NCBI GenBank assembly: GCA_021107435.1
Contig: JAIOSV010000016.1
Location: forward strand, 1-64,000
Origin: Candidatus Sabulitectum sp.
Lineage (GTDB): Bacteria; Fermentibacterota; Fermentibacteria; Fermentibacterales; JCC-6
DNA length: 64,000 nucleotides
Direction of reading: 5' to 3'
The notes beneath the pieces were generated by a model, which was not told the origin of the DNA, did not search any database, and saw only the letters and a program-made list of their open reading frames with translations. Within the stretch, counting starts at the first letter, position 1. Each line of letters starts with the position of its first letter. A program made the translations under genes and the position numbers. This document shows positions 52,929-61,544 of the stretch, piece after piece.

Positions 52929-55792
52929 TCTCCGATAAGTCTGTTCGAGAAGCAATCCGAAATGAAAAAGACAGAAGTGTGGTAGTTGAGGCAAGCGCGG
53001 GAACCGGCAAGACCACCCTTCTTACAGACAGAGTAAAGACGCTGGTGGAAAACGGTATTCCTCTGGAAAAGCTTGCGCTGGTCACTTTCACCGAGGCTGC
53101 CGCCAGTGAACTCCGCGTTCGGATCAGAAAAATACTTTCCCCTGAAGACAGACGCGCCATGGATCAGGCCTGGATTACCACAATTCACGGATTCGCCTCC
53201 CGAATTCTTCGCGAGTACTTCCACCTGTGCGGTGGAGCTCCTGAATTTTCAACGGAAGCCGGTCACTTCAGCAGATCCGAACTGGAAATACACTGGGATC
53301 TTTTCCTTGCGGGAGCAGATCCCGCCGTGCTCCGGGATTCGGCAGAGTCTTTAAAAACAACCGGCAGCGCAAAACTGCTTGAGGTCGCAGGGGAAATAGA
53401 AAACTACAGATGGTTTACCGATTCTTATCCTCTGGGAAACACAGAAGACGAATTGAAGAAAACCAGTTCCTTCTGGAAACAACGGATTGAATCACTTATA
53501 CCGCTGTGTACATGCCAGTCAGACAAATTGCTGGAGAGAATACGTAACTCCATCAGTTCACTGCACGATGGAATTCCTGAGAAAATCAACCTAAGAGGCG
53601 GTTCCGCCGGAAACTGGGGAAACAGGGAATCTCTTGCTGAAGCGAAGGCAGTTCTTAAAGAATACAACGATACAGGAGTCAAGCTGATATCAGCCTACAC
53701 TGCTGTGATTCCTCTGCTGCCGGCAATAGATAAACTGGTTATCCCCTTCGGAAACAGAATGCGTGCGATCTGGGACAGTGATCCTACAAGGCTTTCCTTC
53801 GACGATTTGCTCTACCGGGCATGGCTGGCTGTTTCCCGCTCTCAGGAACTAAGAAAAGAACTGAATGATAGATTCAATCACATTTTCATTGATGAGTTTC
53901 AGGACACCAGTCTTGTTCAGGTCAGACTGTTCAGCATTCTTCTCGAGCAGTCAGGTCTTCAAAAAAAGCTCACCGTGATGGGAGACCCCAAGCAGTCAAT
54001 TTTCGGCTGGCGCTCTGCTGACATCGAAACCTACAAGGATACACTGCGGAGACTTGAGAATGACAATGCCCTCTTTAAAACCATACTGGTAAATTTTCGC
54101 AGCGGGATTTCCATAATTGATTTTGTTAACTCTTTCGGGAACGCTCTGTTTACAGCAGTTCCCCCTGATGAAAAGCCCTTCTCCTGTGACTACAGCCCCA
54201 TCGAAGCAAGACCGGATGCCGGGAAGGGAGACGGAGTCACCGTTTACCGGCTTCCTGATCTGCCTGCAGCAGAAATGGCCTGCGTTCAGGCACACAAAAT
54301 CGCCGATTTGATACAAAACCCCGCATCCACCGCAATCCTGTTTCGAACAGGAACGCACCTTGACGCGCTGATCCTGGAACTGGACAGAAGGGATATCCCA
54401 TACAGAGTAGAAGCCCGTCGTGATTTTCACAAGAGAAAAGAAGTCGAGGATACAGCAAACCTTATCAGGGCTATCCTCTGCCCTTCTGACAAGTATGCCC
54501 TCGCTAAGACGTTCAGATCCATCTTCTTCGGCATAAGCGACAGAGATATAACACTATGGAGACTGAATCGCCCTCCGGATTCAATAAAAGCTGCTGAAGA
54601 ACTGCTGCTAAATCTCAGACAGGTCAGCCATACCCTTTCCCCCGGACCATTCATGGAAACCCTCTTCAGGAATACCTGTCTCCTGCTGGCAGTTGAGGAA
54701 AGCGGCTATCAAGTTGCCCGAAGGCTGGGCAATTTGAAGTTCATTCTTGAAGCCGCTCACAGAACCTCTGACTATGCCCTCCTGCTTGAAACCCTTACAG
54801 GAAAGGCTCCCATGAGCGCTGAGGAGCCTTCAGCTCCACCGGAAAGCCATACAGGTGTTGTAACCCTCACCACCATTCACAGAGCGAAAGGACTGGCCTG
54901 GAAACATGTAATACTTGCGAATCCGGGAAATTCTTTCAACAACACCACTCCTGCGGTTTTAGCCAATTCGAGGAATCTGACCGCAGGAATCAAGATCGTC
55001 AACGGACTTACCGCACACTACCAAAGACTCTCGGAAAGAGAAAAGACAAGAAGCCGTGCAGAATACCGAAGACTGCTTTATGTGGCTGTAACGAGACCAC
55101 GACAGAAACTGGACATCTTCATTCCTGAAAAGGCACGGGAAGGCTCACCTGCGGGTATTATGAGCAATGCGCTGACTGCCGCTACCGGGCTGTACAAAGA
55201 TGAAACAATACCCTCTGACGAATCTCCCGGCAGAATACTTCCGGATAACAGGAAACTTGTTCGCCATGAAAAGCCGGATGACTTTATTCTGCTCTACCCC
55301 GAATCTCTGCCGGTTATTCATCCGGACAGGGAAAGGCAGATGCGTCTGGGCACTGAAGTTCACCGTATACTTGAATTCATTGACTTTGAAAAGCCCGACC
55401 TCTGGCTAAGCAGCAACAAAGAACAGCTATACAATTCCCTGGAATTCCCGGATGAAGCTGTCGAGTTGGCTTTGAAATTCTTTGAGATATTCGATCTTGA
55501 AGGAGCTGAAGTTGCAGGCAGAGAATACCCGCTTCTGGTGGATGGAAAACAGTATTACATTGATCTGCTCATACGGAGAAAAGGAATTCTCGAGGTGATC
55601 GATTACAAAACAGACAGAGATGACCCGGAGAAGAAAACTGAAGAGTACAGGGACAAGCAACTCCTGTACAGAAACACGCTGAAGAAGCTTACAGGAAAAG
55701 AAGTCAAGGCGAAACTGGTCTTTCTTCGCCACGGAGTAATTATAGATATACAGCAGAAGCCCGAAGGTCAGCCCCGGGCTTCTGCCTTGTAA
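52925..55792 (+). CDS. addA: AddA-like helicase-nuclease (UvrD/REP + PD-(D/E)XK)
   Basis: This protein of 955 residues is a superfamily 1 helicase fused to a nuclease. Walker A is at 23-31 (ASAGTGKTT), motif Ia in LVTFTEAAASELRVRI, motif II IDEFQDTS at 322-329, motif III MGDPKQSIFGWRSAD, motif V TTIHRAKGLAWKHVIL and motif VI YVAVTRPRQK near 718-727. The C-terminal nuclease has GTEVHRILEF (about 809), YYIDLLIRR and VIDYKTDRD with the Lys at about 895. It unwinds and cuts DNA ends with the AddB-like partner to start RecA-dependent repair (known for AddAB). Confidence 0.88.
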   Translation: MISDKSVREAIRNEKDRSVVVEASAGTGKTTLLTDRVKTLVENGIPLEKLALVTFTEAAASELRVRIRKILSPEDRRAMDQAWITTIHGFASRILREYFHLCGGAPEFSTEAGHFSRSELEIHWDLFLAGADPAVLRDSAESLKTTGSAKLLEVAGEIENYRWFTDSYPLGNTEDELKKTSSFWKQRIESLIPLCTCQSDKLLERIRNSISSLHDGIPEKINLRGGSAGNWGNRESLAEAKAVLKEYNDTGVKLISAYTAVIPLLPAIDKLVIPFGNRMRAIWDSDPTRLSFDDLLYRAWLAVSRSQELRKELNDRFNHIFIDEFQDTSLVQVRLFSILLEQSGLQKKLTVMGDPKQSIFGWRSADIETYKDTLRRLENDNALFKTILVNFRSGISIIDFVNSFGNALFTAVPPDEKPFSCDYSPIEARPDAGKGDGVTVYRLPDLPAAEMACVQAHKIADLIQNPASTAILFRTGTHLDALILELDRRDIPYRVEARRDFHKRKEVEDTANLIRAILCPSDKYALAKTFRSIFFGISDRDITLWRLNRPPDSIKAAEELLLNLRQVSHTLSPGPFMETLFRNTCLLLAVEESGYQVARRLGNLKFILEAAHRTSDYALLLETLTGKAPMSAEEPSAPPESHTGVVTLTTIHRAKGLAWKHVILANPGNSFNNTTPAVLANSRNLTAGIKIVNGLTAHYQRLSEREKTRSRAEYRRLLYVAVTRPRQKLDIFIPEKAREGSPAGIMSNALTAATGLYKDETIPSDESPGRILPDNRKLVRHEKPDDFILLYPESLPVIHPDRERQMRLGTEVHRILEFIDFEKPDLWLSSNKEQLYNSLEFPDEAVELALKFFEIFDLEGAEVAGREYPLLVDGKQYYIDLLIRRKGILEVIDYKTDRDDPEKKTEEYRDKQLLYRNTLKKLTGKEVKAKLVFLRHGVIIDIQQKPEGQPRASAL
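55753..55785. terminator. Hairpin terminator overlapping the end of the AddA gene
   Basis: GCAGAAGCCCG (55753-55763) pairs with CGGGCTTCTGC (55775-55785). It lies within the last codons of the helicase gene and faces the convergent lipoprotein gene, which ends at 55798. The T-run is poor (CTTGT), so it may rely on other factors. Confidence 0.55.
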
Positions 55793-55797
55793 CCTGT

Positions 55798-57357
55798 TTA
55801 CAGATCTATCTCAACTGACGCACTTGTGCCAGAGGTTCCATTCCCTTGAATCGGTCTTGCTACGAAGTAAACCTCTCCGTTGACCGATCCATCTGAATAT
55901 GTCTCAATATCGATGTCCCATGCGCCCGCGTTAGCTCTGGTGCATTCGATTTCCAGGTAAGGATTGAAGTCTCCGCCGTCATCATCGCTGAAGTATTCTT
56001 CTCCATCCGCATCCATGACAGTAAGAGTCAGATCGATATCACTCTCTGCGAATATCTCATAGGTGTTACCGGATTCAAAAACAAGACTCCAGTAAACATT
56101 CGAGTGCATCTGGAAGGTATCCTCCAGGGGAGCAAACCCGCTCTCACGAACCATCTGTGTTCCCATGCTGTAACGGAAATCCACAGATTCCGTGGAACTG
56201 TCCGAATAGGGCACCACTATGGCACTGTAGAATCCTGAAGAAAGCTGAAGAACAAGCTGAGGATCAAGACCGTCAGGTCCGTCATCGTTGTAGTCTATCA
56301 TCACATCCTGATCATCAATGATAGCCATTTTTGTGTCATCAACGCACGAGGCATCAAAGATGTACTCGCCTTCCTCCTCAATCTCGAACTCAAACACAAG
56401 GGCCTGATCTTCAGGATAAACACCGTAGTAGTCGCCAGCCTCGGGCCAGTAGTTCATGACCATTGTGCCCTCTCGGAATTCTCCATCGAACCATACATCC
56501 ATTTCGTCAACATTAACGACTTCAATGGTCATATCGTCGAGATCAAATTCTGTGATCTCAATGTCAAACTCCGCGTCATCTGATCCTGAGTAGGTATTCA
56601 CAACAACAAGGTAGTCTCCTGCCTCAAACTCACCGGAGCAAACAGGATTGGAACCATCTGTATCGTCATCATAGTCCACATATTCAAGATCGTCCCCGTC
56701 AACCAGCAGAACAGCCATTATACAGTCAACATTGGATTCAACAGCAATTCTGAGCCATTTTTCCGCTCTTACTTCAAGAGGGAAAACTCTGCAGGTTTCC
56801 CAGCTGTCGCGGTAGAGTTCATCCACATCAAAGAGAATGTCTTCCCACTGATCGTTTTCCTTGTCTCTCAGAATGAAGGCTTCCATTTCCTCATTAATTT
56901 CAAGAACCCATTCGTAGTCATCCGCTTCGTCAACCTCAAGAAGGAATTCGCCGTCATCTCCCGCAATATCAAAAATGATCACCCTTGCGCCGTCAGGAAC
57001 TTCGTCCATGGAAACAAAAGCATCGAGTTCTTCATCCCAGTCATCTCCCACCACGACAATATCACCTTCAGCGTCAACAACAACCATCACCGGATCAATG
57101 TCATCAGCCTCCACGAACAGTGATATGCCCTCTCCTGCCTTCAGCGGGAATTCTATTGCTGGCCAGTCATCTTCCACCGCGAGACCCATCATAAGAAGCG
57201 CTTCTTCCGCATCCGGAAGGAGCTCTTCCAATTCCACTCCTTTATCAAGGTCGCCTTCAGCTGTATCCCCTGCTCCAAGACCTCCGCCTCCCAGAAGAGA
57301 ACAACCAGCCGTACCCATAAGTAACGCCATTAATACCGGAACTGTCTTTTTGAACAC
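55798..57357 (-). CDS. Highly acidic lipoprotein
   Basis: This 519-residue protein starts at GTG 57357 with GGGGAGG five bases upstream, placing a lipoprotein signal (VLMALLMGTAGC) at the N-terminus. The mature part is extremely rich in Asp and Glu with repeated beta-type segments (GISLFVEADDIDPVMVVVDAEGDIVVVGDDWD; YIFDASCVDDTKMAIIDDQD; NTYEIFAESDIDLTLTVMDADGEEYFSDDDGG), probably several tandem pre-peptidase/PPC-like beta-sandwich domains. Many acidic turns could bind calcium. It ends in VEIDL with no sorting domain. Role is unknown; surface adhesion or ion binding are guesses. Confidence 0.65.
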   Translation of the reverse strand: MFKKTVPVLMALLMGTAGCSLLGGGGLGAGDTAEGDLDKGVELEELLPDAEEALLMMGLAVEDDWPAIEFPLKAGEGISLFVEADDIDPVMVVVDAEGDIVVVGDDWDEELDAFVSMDEVPDGARVIIFDIAGDDGEFLLEVDEADDYEWVLEINEEMEAFILRDKENDQWEDILFDVDELYRDSWETCRVFPLEVRAEKWLRIAVESNVDCIMAVLLVDGDDLEYVDYDDDTDGSNPVCSGEFEAGDYLVVVNTYSGSDDAEFDIEITEFDLDDMTIEVVNVDEMDVWFDGEFREGTMVMNYWPEAGDYYGVYPEDQALVFEFEIEEEGEYIFDASCVDDTKMAIIDDQDVMIDYNDDGPDGLDPQLVLQLSSGFYSAIVVPYSDSSTESVDFRYSMGTQMVRESGFAPLEDTFQMHSNVYWSLVFESGNTYEIFAESDIDLTLTVMDADGEEYFSDDDGGDFNPYLEIECTRANAGAWDIDIETYSDGSVNGEVYFVARPIQGNGTSGTSASVEIDL

Positions 57358-57675
57358 CTCAACCTCCCCTTTCAATTAAGCCTGCAAATCCTCAACCTGC
57401 AGGATTTATACAATTCCCACAGATAATCCATTCCATTCAACGGCAACACTACACTATTATAAGAAACAGGCCGGGGGAAAAGATGTCCCTCTTAACCTTT
57501 CAAGGGAACCGCAGTCCTTAGTAGTATCCACATACAGAAAACATGGTATTCCCTGGCAATACTGTCCGGCAACATCTGCTCTTTACCTATAAATCTCCCA
57601 ACGCGGAAGACACTGGACATGGAGCCCTTTTACTGAAATAATTGTATTACATGTTTATCGCTCTAAGGGGGCCAA
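57358..57675. other. Gene-free stretch between divergent transcripts
   Basis: About 318 bases between the acidic lipoprotein (minus) and the Roadblock/GTPase cassette (plus). The cassette's Shine-Dalgarno sequence (AAGGGGG) is at its right end, and the region is AT-rich near 57635-57660. A short imperfect repeat, CCTGCA...TGCAGG, lies at 57381-57404. I cannot assign a promoter with confidence and see no gene. Confidence 0.4.
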
Positions 57676-58185
57676 ATGAACGAATCAGTTGTTACCGGAA
57701 GTAACGGTGCTTCTATCAATGAAACACTGGCCAGGCTGGTGGAGAAAACAGAAGCTTTGACTGCGCTGCTCATCAGCAGACACGGTATTTGTCTCGGGCA
57801 GGCGGGCGGAGGAGCCAGACTGAATGCTACTGCTCTGGCCGCTCTGGTTGCGGGAATGTTCTCCGCAACCAAGGAGGTTGCCAATATCGTTGGCGAGGAA
57901 CAATTCTCAATTCTGCTGCAGCAGGGCAAGAAGAGGCACATTCATATTTCTCTCATCGGTGAAAAATCGATGATGGTGATTGTGTTCGAGGAGTACTCCC
58001 GTATAGGAAGAGTCAGGCTCGAAGCAAAGAAATGCAGCTCAACGCTGGTTCGACTGGTGAATCAGGACAGAAAGGATCAGGAACAGGCTATTCAGGATAT
58101 TTCGATTCCTGATTTCAAAGAGTACGCACTTAATCTTATTGACAGGATTTTCGTTATCGGAGAGGAAGAGGATGCCTCACCTTGA
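57676..58185 (+). CDS. Roadblock/LC7 protein, MglB-like
   Basis: This 169-residue protein has the Roadblock/LC7 pattern of GTPase-activating or scaffold proteins: LARLVEKTEALTALLISRHGICLGQAGG, LNATALAALVAGMFSATKEVANIVGEE, FSILLQQGKKRHIHISLIGEKSMMVIVF. Myxococcus MglB is the GAP for MglA, and this gene directly precedes and overlaps an MglA-type GTPase by 14 bases. It is probably the GAP or partner of that GTPase (inference from pairing). The last 40 residues (DRKDQEQAIQDISIPDFKEYAL) extend beyond the core domain. Confidence 0.82.
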   Translation: MNESVVTGSNGASINETLARLVEKTEALTALLISRHGICLGQAGGGARLNATALAALVAGMFSATKEVANIVGEEQFSILLQQGKKRHIHISLIGEKSMMVIVFEEYSRIGRVRLEAKKCSSTLVRLVNQDRKDQEQAIQDISIPDFKEYALNLIDRIFVIGEEEDASP

Positions 58186-58768
58186 CTTGAATAACAGGCA
58201 ACTGGTATTCAAAATCGTCTACTTCGGGCCGGGGATGAGTGGAAAAACCACCAATCTGCTGTTTATTCACAAGAAGATTTTTGACAAGTACAAGGGTGAT
58301 ATGGTCATTCTTGACACTGAAGAGGAACGAACGCTCTTCTTTGATTTCTTCCCGGTTTCACTTGGTACAGTTCAAGGCTTTTCCCTGAAAATCCATCTTT
58401 ATACTATACCGGGACAGGTGTTCTACGAGGCGAGCAGACGCATTATTCTTGAAGGCGCGGATGGCGTTGTTTTTGTCGCCGATTCCTGCATCGAACGATT
58501 TGACGATAATGTTGACATGTACAGAAGAATGACAACCAACCTTGGCAGTTACGGCGTTGATCCGACTTCATTCCCTATAGTTCTTCAATACAACAAACGG
58601 GATTATGATGAAGTCATTCCACTTGGCCAGTTGGAAGCGATTCTTGAACTTCCGGATGATCTTCCTGTTACTGAATCAATAGCCACATCAGGAAAAGGAG
58701 TTATGAGAACACTGCAGCTGATCAGCAAGGAAGTCATAAGAAACTTTCAGCTTGATGGCTCAGCCTGA
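58172..58768 (+). CDS. mglA: MglA-type small Ras-like GTPase
   Basis: This 198-residue GTPase starts at ATG 58172 behind GAGGAAGAGG. Visible G motifs are FGPGMSGKTTNL (P-loop about 18-27), LDTEEERTLFFDFFP, YTIPGQVFYEASRRIILEGADGVVFVADS (switch II and beyond, as in MglA, lacking the Ras Gln order), and QYNKRD (NKxD, base recognition). MglA proteins set cell polarity, gliding and type IV pilus or secretion placement. The cassette partners are Roadblock proteins, a DUF4388 protein and a DnaA-like ATPase. The cell process here is unknown. Confidence 0.92.
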   Translation: MPHLDLNNRQLVFKIVYFGPGMSGKTTNLLFIHKKIFDKYKGDMVILDTEEERTLFFDFFPVSLGTVQGFSLKIHLYTIPGQVFYEASRRIILEGADGVVFVADSCIERFDDNVDMYRRMTTNLGSYGVDPTSFPIVLQYNKRDYDEVIPLGQLEAILELPDDLPVTESIATSGKGVMRTLQLISKEVIRNFQLDGSA

Positions 58769-58793
58769 AGTAACGAAAGGAGCGTGATAACGC

Positions 58794-59579
58794 ATGGCCT
58801 TCAACGGCAATTTGAATGAGTTTGGCGTTGTTGCGTTACTACAGCTGCCTGGCACAAACCATCTTAGTGGCAGACTGATTATCAAACAAGATGAAGGTAC
58901 CGCGGAATTCTACTACAGCAAGGGCAGGCTTGTTCATGCGGCACTGGGTGAGGTTTCCGGGAAAGAAGCACTGGTTGAAGTAATTGACTGGGTTGAAGGT
59001 GATTTTTCTTTTGATTCCAGCAGCAGCATTGATGAAATAACAATTCATCAGGATATTCAGAATACTCTTATGTGGGCCTTGAAGGAAAGAGACGAAAGGC
59101 AGAAACTGAAGGACGAAGAAGAGCAGACAGCCAGAGAGCTGGCAGCAGAGGAACTGGCTGAAGAGTTGGCAGCTGAAGAACTGTCAGCTGAAGAACTGGC
59201 AGCTTCGGCTTCCAGCCTGCCTGAGCCTGTTGTAATACCCCAGTCTCTGATGCAGAACTCTACCGGTATTCTAATCGCATACCTGATAAACCCGAAAGGT
59301 CAGATAATCGCGGAAGCTGAAGCCGAGTCTGACTTCATTGAAAAAATCACACCCCTTCTTACCGCTGTTAGAAGCTTCATTCGCAACTACCCGGACAGGG
59401 TTATAGGAAAAACCTTTATAGAGGATACAGAATTTACACTGGCCCTTTCAGGGCTCAATACCAAGTTGACTGCTGTTATTTTTGTCTCGCCCAAAACCAG
59501 GCTGGGAGTTCTTTCCATCGAACTGGGCAAATTCATGAGAGCTCTCCTGACAAGCAAGCTGGAGGTTCTGAATGAGTGA
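58794..59579 (+). CDS. DUF4388 protein with Roadblock-like C-terminal domain
   Basis: This 261-residue protein has an N-terminal DUF4388 (PATAN-like) domain at about 1-100 (FNGNLNEFGVVALLQLPGTNHLSGRLIIKQDEGTAEFYYSKGRLVHA; ALVEVIDWVEGDFSF), a domain that pairs with response regulators and GTPases in motility systems. An acidic helical linker (about 105-140) is built of EELAAEEL repeats. The C-terminal part (TGILIAYLINPKGQIIAEAEAE; LTAVIFVSPKTRLGVLSIELGKFMRALL) looks like a divergent Roadblock fold. It follows the GTPase by 25 bases and overlaps the next gene by 8. Confidence 0.72.
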   Translation: MAFNGNLNEFGVVALLQLPGTNHLSGRLIIKQDEGTAEFYYSKGRLVHAALGEVSGKEALVEVIDWVEGDFSFDSSSSIDEITIHQDIQNTLMWALKERDERQKLKDEEEQTARELAAEELAEELAAEELSAEELAASASSLPEPVVIPQSLMQNSTGILIAYLINPKGQIIAEAEAESDFIEKITPLLTAVRSFIRNYPDRVIGKTFIEDTEFTLALSGLNTKLTAVIFVSPKTRLGVLSIELGKFMRALLTSKLEVLNE

Positions 59580-60972
59580 TAAATTGTATTTGAAAAACAG
59601 CGGAAGACTTCTTCATTTCGTGGAGTTCATGCAAATGTGCGCCGATTCAGGATATATCTCTGAATCGACTGCCAGGGAGATGTGCCTTTTCGCAAAGTAT
59701 CAGGGGGGCGTAGAGGCTATTCCTGCTTTTCCGGGAGATCATCCGGACAACAATGATCGTTTCACCGATCTTCTTGCCTTCACCCCTCCCGATGAACGCT
59801 CTTTCGATAACTATGTGGTAACTGAAGAGAATTCCTATGCCGTGGAGCTGGCACGAACAGTCGCTTTGATCCCAAGAATATGGAAGAGTATCTCTCCCAT
59901 TCTTTTCCACGCGGGAACCGGCCAGGGCAAAACCCATCTGCTTTCAGCCATTGCTTCCACTTCAAGGCAGAACTCACTTTTCCTCAATCTCAATGATTTG
60001 AGGATGGGTTACAGATACTGCGTTAAGACGAATAAGGAAAGTCATCTTCTGAGCTGGATAGTCAGTCATAATTTCCTCCTCCTTGATGATCTTCACTTTG
60101 CAAGTGGAGACATTGATTTTCAGCACTTTCTCTGTTCTGTTTTCAACAGAATGCCTCAAGGCAAAAGTGCTATTGTACTCTGCTCAAACTCAGAAGTTGA
60201 GAGTTTGCGGAATTTCGACAGTACATTCTATTCCAGAGTATCTTCAGGAATTTCTGTTGAGTTGAAGGCCATGGATATCAACGGCAGAACAGCTATACTC
60301 GAACGAATGTTCAGCAATACAGGCTTCGGCCCTGGAGCGGATGTCATAAATTACATTGCTACCACGATTACGCTTAACATCAGAACACTTAAAGCCGCAG
60401 GCAGAGCTGTTCTGGCGCACCTTCTTGCCTCTCCTTCCAGAAATGGTATTTCTCTGGACAAAGTGACCAGCCTGTTAAACTCAATGAATCTTTGCGATCC
60501 CCTGCTGAAGAGCGATGCGGCAGCATCCGCGACTCAAGCCACTGCGGAACAAGAAAAGGATATCATCTCCCCGTACATTGTTGTTGACATAGATGATGAT
60601 GAAGAGGAGTCTGAAGATGAATTGAAATTCAAGCAGGCAATCGAAGCAAAAAGAGTTCAGGATACAGATGAAGCTGTTGCCGATTCATCTCCGATTGACT
60701 CACCGGCAATTACCTCTGAGATTGTTGAAAAAGATATTCCTGAAGAATCAGGCACTGTATCCGATTCATCATCTAAAGAACATTCAATCAACATGATAGA
60801 AAGCGCAACAACAGTAAACAGCCAGATCGAAGCACTCAAAATGGCAGCTGAAAAGAGAATTCAGCAACTGGAGATAAAAAATCCGGACAGCTCGGAAATT
60901 GCAAAACTCAGGTTTGCTATAGTCTTTCTGGATCAGGGCAAAATCGAGTCAGCAATGCTGGCCTTGAAATAG
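59572..60972 (+). CDS. DnaA-like AAA+ ATPase lacking the DNA-binding domain
   Basis: This 466-residue protein carries a DnaA/Hda-type AAA+ module at about 78-310. FDNYVVTEENSYAVELARTVA matches the start of DnaA domain III. Walker A is GTGQGKTH (115-122), Walker B LLLDDLHF (169-176), sensor 1 AIVLCSNSEVESL, and the box-VII-like DSTFYSRVSSGISVELKAMD follows. The lid helices resemble DnaA (LNIRTLKAAGRAVLAHLL). Domain IV, which binds DnaA boxes, is missing. Instead there is a long acidic region (about 325-420) and a helical end (IEALKMAAEKRIQQLEIKN...AKLRFAIVFLDQGKIESAM). It may be a GTPase-linked regulator rather than a replication initiator (inference). Confidence 0.75.
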   Translation: MSDKLYLKNSGRLLHFVEFMQMCADSGYISESTAREMCLFAKYQGGVEAIPAFPGDHPDNNDRFTDLLAFTPPDERSFDNYVVTEENSYAVELARTVALIPRIWKSISPILFHAGTGQGKTHLLSAIASTSRQNSLFLNLNDLRMGYRYCVKTNKESHLLSWIVSHNFLLLDDLHFASGDIDFQHFLCSVFNRMPQGKSAIVLCSNSEVESLRNFDSTFYSRVSSGISVELKAMDINGRTAILERMFSNTGFGPGADVINYIATTITLNIRTLKAAGRAVLAHLLASPSRNGISLDKVTSLLNSMNLCDPLLKSDAAASATQATAEQEKDIISPYIVVDIDDDEEESEDELKFKQAIEAKRVQDTDEAVADSSPIDSPAITSEIVEKDIPEESGTVSDSSSKEHSINMIESATTVNSQIEALKMAAEKRIQQLEIKNPDSSEIAKLRFAIVFLDQGKIESAMLALK

Positions 60973-60983
60973 ACAGGTTGAAG

Positions 60984-61013
60984 GAAATTCCCATCTGAAC
61001 AATAGGGAATTTC
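60984..61013 (+). repeat. Hairpin between the DnaA-like gene and the last Roadblock gene
   Basis: GAAATTCCC (60984-60992) pairs exactly with GGGAATTTC (61005-61013). No T-run follows. It could be a weak terminator or a processing site that sets the level of the downstream Roadblock mRNA. Confidence 0.4.
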
Positions 61014-61111
61014 ATCGGGTAGAGAAGAGACAGACGAATTGCTTTTCTTTTTTCTACCAGCAGGTTATGATAGTATAGGTATACGGAGAACCAAACAGGA
61101 AAGGACTCTTT

Positions 61112-61462
61112 ATGAACAGCAATGAGATTCTTGCTGCACTGGTGGAAGTTCAGGGAATTGACGCCGCAGTTTGTGTCGGGCGTGATGGCTTCGTTATTGA
61201 TGCTGTAGCCGGAGCCGGAGCCGATGTTGATGCAATAGGAGCAATGGTTTCAACGGGTCTTGGATCTGCTGAAAGTGTTGGAAAAGAGCTTGGTGTTGGT
61301 GCACTCACCCAATCAATGATGGAATACACCGATGGTGTAATCGTCATGACTGCAATTGGCGAAGATGCTATCCTTGCAGTAGTTGCTGCAACCAATGCCA
61401 GTCTCGGCAATGTACGCCTTCAGGTCAGAAAAAGGAAAAGGGAGCTTGAGGAAGTTCTTTAA
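61112..61462 (+). CDS. Roadblock/LC7 domain protein
   Basis: This 116-residue, single-domain protein starts at ATG 61112 (AGGAAAGGA upstream). EILAALVEVQGIDAAVCVGRDGFVIDAVAGAGADVDAIGAMVSTGLGSAESVGKELG is the typical N-terminal half, and YTDGVIVMTAIGEDAILAVVAATNASLGNVRLQVRKRK is the C-terminal half. It is closer to the common short bacterial Roadblock proteins than to the first gene of the cassette, so the two may bind the GTPase differently. It follows the DnaA-like gene by 139 bases. Confidence 0.88.
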   Translation: MNSNEILAALVEVQGIDAAVCVGRDGFVIDAVAGAGADVDAIGAMVSTGLGSAESVGKELGVGALTQSMMEYTDGVIVMTAIGEDAILAVVAATNASLGNVRLQVRKRKRELEEVL

Positions 61463-61499
61463 CTCTTCCTTCTTTCTATAACATTGGCTGATTTACAGG

Positions 61500-61531
61500 A
61501 ACAGGCCCGGCAAAAAGACGGGCCTGTTTTT
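61500..61531 (+). terminator. Rho-independent terminator
   Basis: AACAGGCCCG (61500-61509) pairs with CGGGCCTGTT (61519-61528) around GCAAAAAGA, followed by TTTTT. It ends the Roadblock/GTPase cassette and stands opposite the convergent peptidase gene. Confidence 0.88.
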
Positions 61532-61544
61532 AGAAATCTATACG

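Noticed and set aside
59105-59205. EELAAEEL repeats as a tandem DNA repeat
   Set aside because: The repetition is a low-complexity acidic linker in the DUF4388 protein; the DNA copies are imperfect and do not suggest a mobile or phase-variable repeat.
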